Shown here piece after piece: positions 5,919-8,796 of a stretch of 8,796 nt of DNA (within the stretch, counting starts at the first letter, position 1; the number at the start of each line of letters is the position of its first letter). A program made the position numbers and the translations under genes. The notes under the pieces are model-generated. The model saw only the letters and a program-made list of their open reading frames with translations, was not told where the DNA came from and ran no database searches. Source of the DNA: Erythrobacter sp. (GTDB lineage Bacteria; Pseudomonadota; Alphaproteobacteria; Sphingomonadales; Sphingomonadaceae); assembly GCA_002695185.1 (NCBI GenBank), contig NZOF01000093.1:1-8796 (forward strand). Reading direction: 5' to 3'.

Positions 5919-7732
5919 TAGTCAATTCCAACTTTGACAGCTGGCTTGGTGTAGCTACCGAACTAGCTGGGCCAGCCATTTCTGCTTGGCGGTCGGTGGG
6001 CCGCGAGGGCGGTTCGCGCTTCGAGAGTTCTCATGGTGGAGAAGCGGATCGGCTGGAGGCCTTCTGTCGTCCGCTTCTGCTTGCATCGATCTGCGCAGCT
6101 GCAGGAAGCAAGACGATCGAGGATGCGGCTGGCTATGATCTCGAAACAGCATTGGACCACGGCGCGTCACGGAGACCAGAAGCGTCCGTGAGCCTCCTCG
6201 ATCCATACGAGCACCCTAGCGCCGTGCCAGAAGCAGCTTCCCTTGCCCTGGCCTTGTGGATCGGTGATCATAGGCTGTGGAAGGTTCTCAATAGCGCCCA
6301 GCAGCGAGCGGTAGTGCGGTGGATGCGTAAGGCCGTGACGCGGGCCGCGTCTACCAAGAACAACTGGCGTCTGTTCGGGTTCTCGACGGCCGAGTTCCTT
6401 GATTCCGTTGGGGAAGCGGACGCGAAGATACGGCGGCTCGGGAGATCAGGACTCAATGCTACCGAGGACTGGTACGTCGGTCGTGGTTGGTACTCGGACG
6501 GTGGCCGAAGCACATTCGATTACTACAATTCGTTTGCGTTTCACTTCTACCCTCAGATGATCGGATATCTACGTGGCGATGGAGTTCGTGATCACGACCG
6601 TCATCGACTGGCTTGCTATTTGGATGACCTGGAACACTTGACGGACGCTGAGGGTGCGCCAGTCAGGTTTGGGAGATCATTGACCTATCGCTTTGGCGTA
6701 ATGGCGCCAATGAGCGTTGCGGCACTGGTTCCTGGACTCGGTGCCCCCCGCTGGCGTGAGGGGGCGACGCGTAGCTTGGGCTACTTCATGCGCGGTGGAG
6801 TATCTGACGCCGCAGGGCTTGTGCAGTTGGGCTGGCGCGGAACCGACAATGGGATGGTTCAAAGGTATTCGGGTCCCTTTGCCTCCTATTGGTTCGCGAA
6901 GAGTTTCGTTTCGCTGTTGGCAGACCGAGATAGCGCCTACTGGTCGGACCGATCCGAACCGGGCGATAGCCGGGCGAATGACATAGTTTTGGCTGCGCCA
7001 GGCTTGGTTGTTGCACGAGGCCCAAGGGGCAACACGCTCATGGTGAACCATGGGTCCTACGACCGGACAGCGGAGATGAAACGTGTCCGGGACGACCCGA
7101 TGTACACGCGTCTTGAGTATGGTTCGACCTCCTGGCCTGGAGAGCACTGGTCGTCGCCAGGGAACGTGTTCCTTGAGTCTGGTGGCCTGGGGTACGTTCG
7201 TGCCCGCGTCCTGCGTCGGTGGCGGTTGGGGTCCGTTCTCAATTCGATTTGGCTGATGAGAAGCGTTGGGCCAGCAGATCAGTCCAGGGGAACTTCTGGC
7301 CGTTTCGGTCGCCTGTGGTGGCGCCTAGGCTTGGGCTCGGCATGGGAGCGTTGTACCGCCCCGCGATTGCAGATTTCCTCCGCGTGCGTCGACGGTTGGA
7401 TGATCCACCGATTCGATGTGCTCGGTTCAGCCCCACACGGTGCAGACCTCATCTACAGGCCGTCCTTGGAGTACTGTTCCGAATCGTGTCGCGGTGAACT
7501 TGAGCAGGCATGCGACATCATGATCATGAAGTCCGGCTTGGGCGGTGCATTGGTCCGCAACGCAGCATACGAAGTGCGACATGCGGCGAGCGATGGGGCG
7601 ATCGTAGTTGCGGTGCGGATTGGCGCTGACGCCTCGATGCAGATCGCTGACCTTGAGGACGCCGTGAAGGTTGTCGGTACAAGGGGTCAGGGAATCGCAA
7701 AGTTGAGTCGAAGGCGGGCGAGATGCAGGTGA
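5915..7732 (+). CDS. DUF2264 family protein, predicted carbohydrate-active
   Basis: 605-residue protein recognised as DUF2264 (Pfam PF10022). Family landmarks: KNNWRLF (148-154), WYVGRGWYSDGG (186-197), then FDYYNSFAFHFY (201-212), GRSLTYRFG (253-261), GWRGTD (306-311) and YSGPFASYWFAKSF (318-331). The first 350 residues look alpha-helical, consistent with an (alpha/alpha) toroid as in unsaturated uronyl hydrolases and polysaccharide lyases. The remaining 250 or so look beta-rich (VVARGPRGNTLMVNHG, WMIHRFDVLG). Family activity is not settled as far as I know; hydrolysis or lysis of a uronic-acid-type glycan is an inference from fold. The N-terminus (MIVNSNFDSWLGVATELAGP) has no signal peptide or membrane anchor, so a cytoplasmic location is suggested. 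CGGAAG 5 nt upstream gives a fair ribosome binding site, and the start overlaps the flippase stop (ATGA). Being coupled between flippase and glycosyltransferase points to a role in making or editing the same glycan. Confidence 0.88.
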   Translation: MIVNSNFDSWLGVATELAGPAISAWRSVGREGGSRFESSHGGEADRLEAFCRPLLLASICAAAGSKTIEDAAGYDLETALDHGASRRPEASVSLLDPYEHPSAVPEAASLALALWIGDHRLWKVLNSAQQRAVVRWMRKAVTRAASTKNNWRLFGFSTAEFLDSVGEADAKIRRLGRSGLNATEDWYVGRGWYSDGGRSTFDYYNSFAFHFYPQMIGYLRGDGVRDHDRHRLACYLDDLEHLTDAEGAPVRFGRSLTYRFGVMAPMSVAALVPGLGAPRWREGATRSLGYFMRGGVSDAAGLVQLGWRGTDNGMVQRYSGPFASYWFAKSFVSLLADRDSAYWSDRSEPGDSRANDIVLAAPGLVVARGPRGNTLMVNHGSYDRTAEMKRVRDDPMYTRLEYGSTSWPGEHWSSPGNVFLESGGLGYVRARVLRRWRLGSVLNSIWLMRSVGPADQSRGTSGRFGRLWWRLGLGSAWERCTAPRLQISSACVDGWMIHRFDVLGSAPHGADLIYRPSLEYCSESCRGELEQACDIMIMKSGLGGALVRNAAYEVRHAASDGAIVVAVRIGADASMQIADLEDAVKVVGTRGQGIAKLSRRRARCR

Positions 7733-7743
7733 AGGATCCAACC

Positions 7744-8637
7744 ATGCGGGTGCTAGTTTCTGTGCCGACCTATCGTCGGCCTGTTGAGCTGGAGGAGTTC
7801 CTCCAGTCGGTGTGCCCACAGCTACCGAAAGCAAACGCTGCGTTGCTTGTCATAGACAACGATGCGGAAGGCACCGGCAGGGCAACGGTAGACAGATTCA
7901 CGCGGCTCTTCAGTGTCTCCTATGTCGTCGAGCCGTTGCCAGGCATCGCGTCGGTGCGCAACCGCGCATTGGAAGAGTTCCGATCGGGAAATTGGGACGC
8001 TTTGATCTTTGTCGACGACGATGAGTACGCTGCGGATGACTGGCTGGAGCAAATTCTCTCCTACGCAATGCGTTCTGACTCAGGGATTGTCACCGGTCCG
8101 GTTCTGTCCATCCTCCCAACCGATGCTCCCAGCTGGATTGTTCGTGGCGGCTTCCACCAGCGCACGGTGCGTGCGACTGGCTCGCGGGACTGGACGGCGC
8201 CATCGAACAATACTTTGCTGAAACGCCGCGAGTGGGAGCGTGCGGGCTCTCCCCGTTTCGATCCCAATTTCTCGCGAACCGGAGGATCCGACACCGACTT
8301 CTTTGCTCGACTGGTTCGCGGCGGTGCTGTCGCGGAGTACTGTGCAGAAGCCGTGGTCTATGAGAAGGTCCCCCCCTCGCGGTTGACTCGCGCTTGGCTT
8401 GCGAGGCGCGCTCTGAGAATGGGGGTCGTAAACGGGCGAGTGCTTCGCGCTTCGCACGGGCGCAGCTACCTGGTGGCGAGGGGCGTCGCCTCGCTAGCCG
8501 TTGGCTGCCTCAATTCGTTCGTCGATATCCTGCGAGGAAAGTACCCTGTCGCCAGAAACTGGAATCGTATCCGCTATGGGTATGCGCTTGCGGCTTCGCA
8601 ATTCGGTTGGACGTTGCATGAGTACGCTCGCGGATAG
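7744..8637 (+). CDS. GT2-family glycosyltransferase
   Basis: 297-residue GT-A fold glycosyltransferase. It begins MRVLVSVPTYRRPVELEEFL, the usual GT2 first strand and nucleotide-binding loop. LLVIDNDAEGTGRATV (34-49) follows, then PLPGIASVRNRALEE (65-78) and the metal-binding acidic motif FVDDDE (89-94). A GGSDTDFFARL segment (180-190) is typical of the acceptor/catalytic-base region. The C-terminal VPPSRLTRAWLARRALRMG (209-227) matches GT2 enzymes of EPS loci; a mildly hydrophobic stretch near 247-263 may touch the membrane. It would transfer a sugar to the lipid-linked intermediate; donor unknown. ATG 7744 is preferred over ATG 7723 because AAGGA (7732-7736) lies 7 nt before it and the protein then starts at the family N-terminus. 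ATG 7723 would add seven residues and overlap the DUF2264 gene by 10 bp. It is the last gene of the operon. Confidence 0.93.
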   Translation: MRVLVSVPTYRRPVELEEFLQSVCPQLPKANAALLVIDNDAEGTGRATVDRFTRLFSVSYVVEPLPGIASVRNRALEEFRSGNWDALIFVDDDEYAADDWLEQILSYAMRSDSGIVTGPVLSILPTDAPSWIVRGGFHQRTVRATGSRDWTAPSNNTLLKRREWERAGSPRFDPNFSRTGGSDTDFFARLVRGGAVAEYCAEAVVYEKVPPSRLTRAWLARRALRMGVVNGRVLRASHGRSYLVARGVASLAVGCLNSFVDILRGKYPVARNWNRIRYGYALAASQFGWTLHEYARG

Positions 8638-8643
8638 CGAGCG
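8625..8643 (+). terminator. Hairpin across the GT2 stop codon
   Basis: CGCTCGC (8625-8631) and GCGAGCG (8637-8643) form a perfect 7 bp GC-rich stem with the 5 nt loop GGATA, spanning the TAG stop (8635-8637). There is no T-tract after it, as is common in high-GC actinobacteria, so it may act as a weak terminator or 3' stabilising structure at the operon end. Confidence 0.4.
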
Positions 8644-8705
8644 AAGCCCTACACCCGCAGCCCCATTCGCTGCATGCTCGTTCCCGCTAGGTGTCTCCCG
8701 GGCCT

Positions 8706-8796
8706 TGACCCTCGATCGTGGACACGGTGTCGTTTCGGTTATGCCGCTTCCGCGAGGGTAGCGGACGTGGTCGCCGCGTAGGCGGTTTCGTAGGTG
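8706..8796 (-). mobile_element. Probable terminal end of an IS3-like insertion sequence (continues beyond window)
   Basis: From 8706 the plus strand reads TGACCCTCGATCGTGGACAC, which resembles the TGACC-type terminal inverted repeats with a GTGGACAC core of actinobacterial IS3-family elements. A short open frame that looks like a transposase C-terminus ends 33 bp inside this edge on the minus strand, the spacing expected at an IS right end. The other end, the direct repeats and the transposase catalytic core are outside the window, so family and boundary are tentative. Confidence 0.4.
8739..8796 (-). CDS. Possible transposase, last 18 codons (runs off window)
   Basis: On the minus strand the frame entering from the window edge reads TYETAYAATTSATLAEAA and stops at TAA (complement of 8739-8741). 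A YET-x-Y/H-YAA type tail after the integrase core, followed by a short Ala-rich end, is common at the C-terminus of IS3-family OrfB transposases. Only 18 residues are visible and no DDE residue, so the call rests mainly on the tail pattern and the terminal-repeat-like sequence just outside it. It could instead be an unrelated gene end. Confidence 0.35.
   Translation of the reverse strand, partial: TYETAYAATTSATLAEAA

Noticed and set aside
7723..7743. ATG 7723 as the GT2 start
   Set aside because: No ribosome binding site at good spacing, and it adds residues before the family N-terminus; ATG 7744 has AAGGA at 7 nt.

Overview
The window looks like part of an extracellular polysaccharide (capsule/EPS or cell-wall glycan) locus from a high-GC Gram-positive bacterium, most likely an actinobacterium and perhaps a member of the Microbacteriaceae. 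The reasons are the roughly 57-65% GC in sampled lines, frequent GTG/TTG starts, a probable leaderless gene, and the style of the protein families. The lineage is inferred from sequence character only.

Layout. Positions 1-139 (minus) hold the 5' end of a UDP-glucose 6-dehydrogenase gene. Positions 284-778 (plus) hold a NUDIX-fold protein with a degenerate catalytic box. It converges on, and overlaps by 13 bp, a minus-strand operon transcribed gmd (3142-2099), fcl (2031-1051), Dabb-domain gene (1050-766). A divergent intergenic region up to 3324 separates this from a tightly packed plus-strand operon: GT4-type glycosyltransferase (3325-4470), WzxC-like flippase (4467-5918), DUF2264 protein (5915-7732) and GT2 glycosyltransferase (7744-8637). 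Two junctions in that operon are ATGA stop/start overlaps. After the last gene there is a hairpin, and from about 8706 to the window edge what appears to be the terminal end of an IS3-like insertion sequence on the minus strand.

How the genes fit together. Gmd and Fcl convert GDP-mannose to GDP-L-fucose. Ugd would make UDP-glucuronic acid. The two glycosyltransferases would assemble part of a lipid-linked oligosaccharide and the MOP-family flippase would carry it across the membrane. The NUDIX protein may act on a GDP-sugar (compare gmm/wcaH beside gmd-fcl in the E. coli colanic acid cluster), but its catalytic box is altered. The DUF2264 protein is the least explained component: a predicted carbohydrate-active (alpha/alpha) toroid protein with no visible signal peptide, locked between flippase and glycosyltransferase. 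No initiating phosphosugar transferase, Wzy polymerase or chain-length regulator is visible, so the locus probably continues outside the window. I see no RNA genes, CRISPR arrays or attachment sites.
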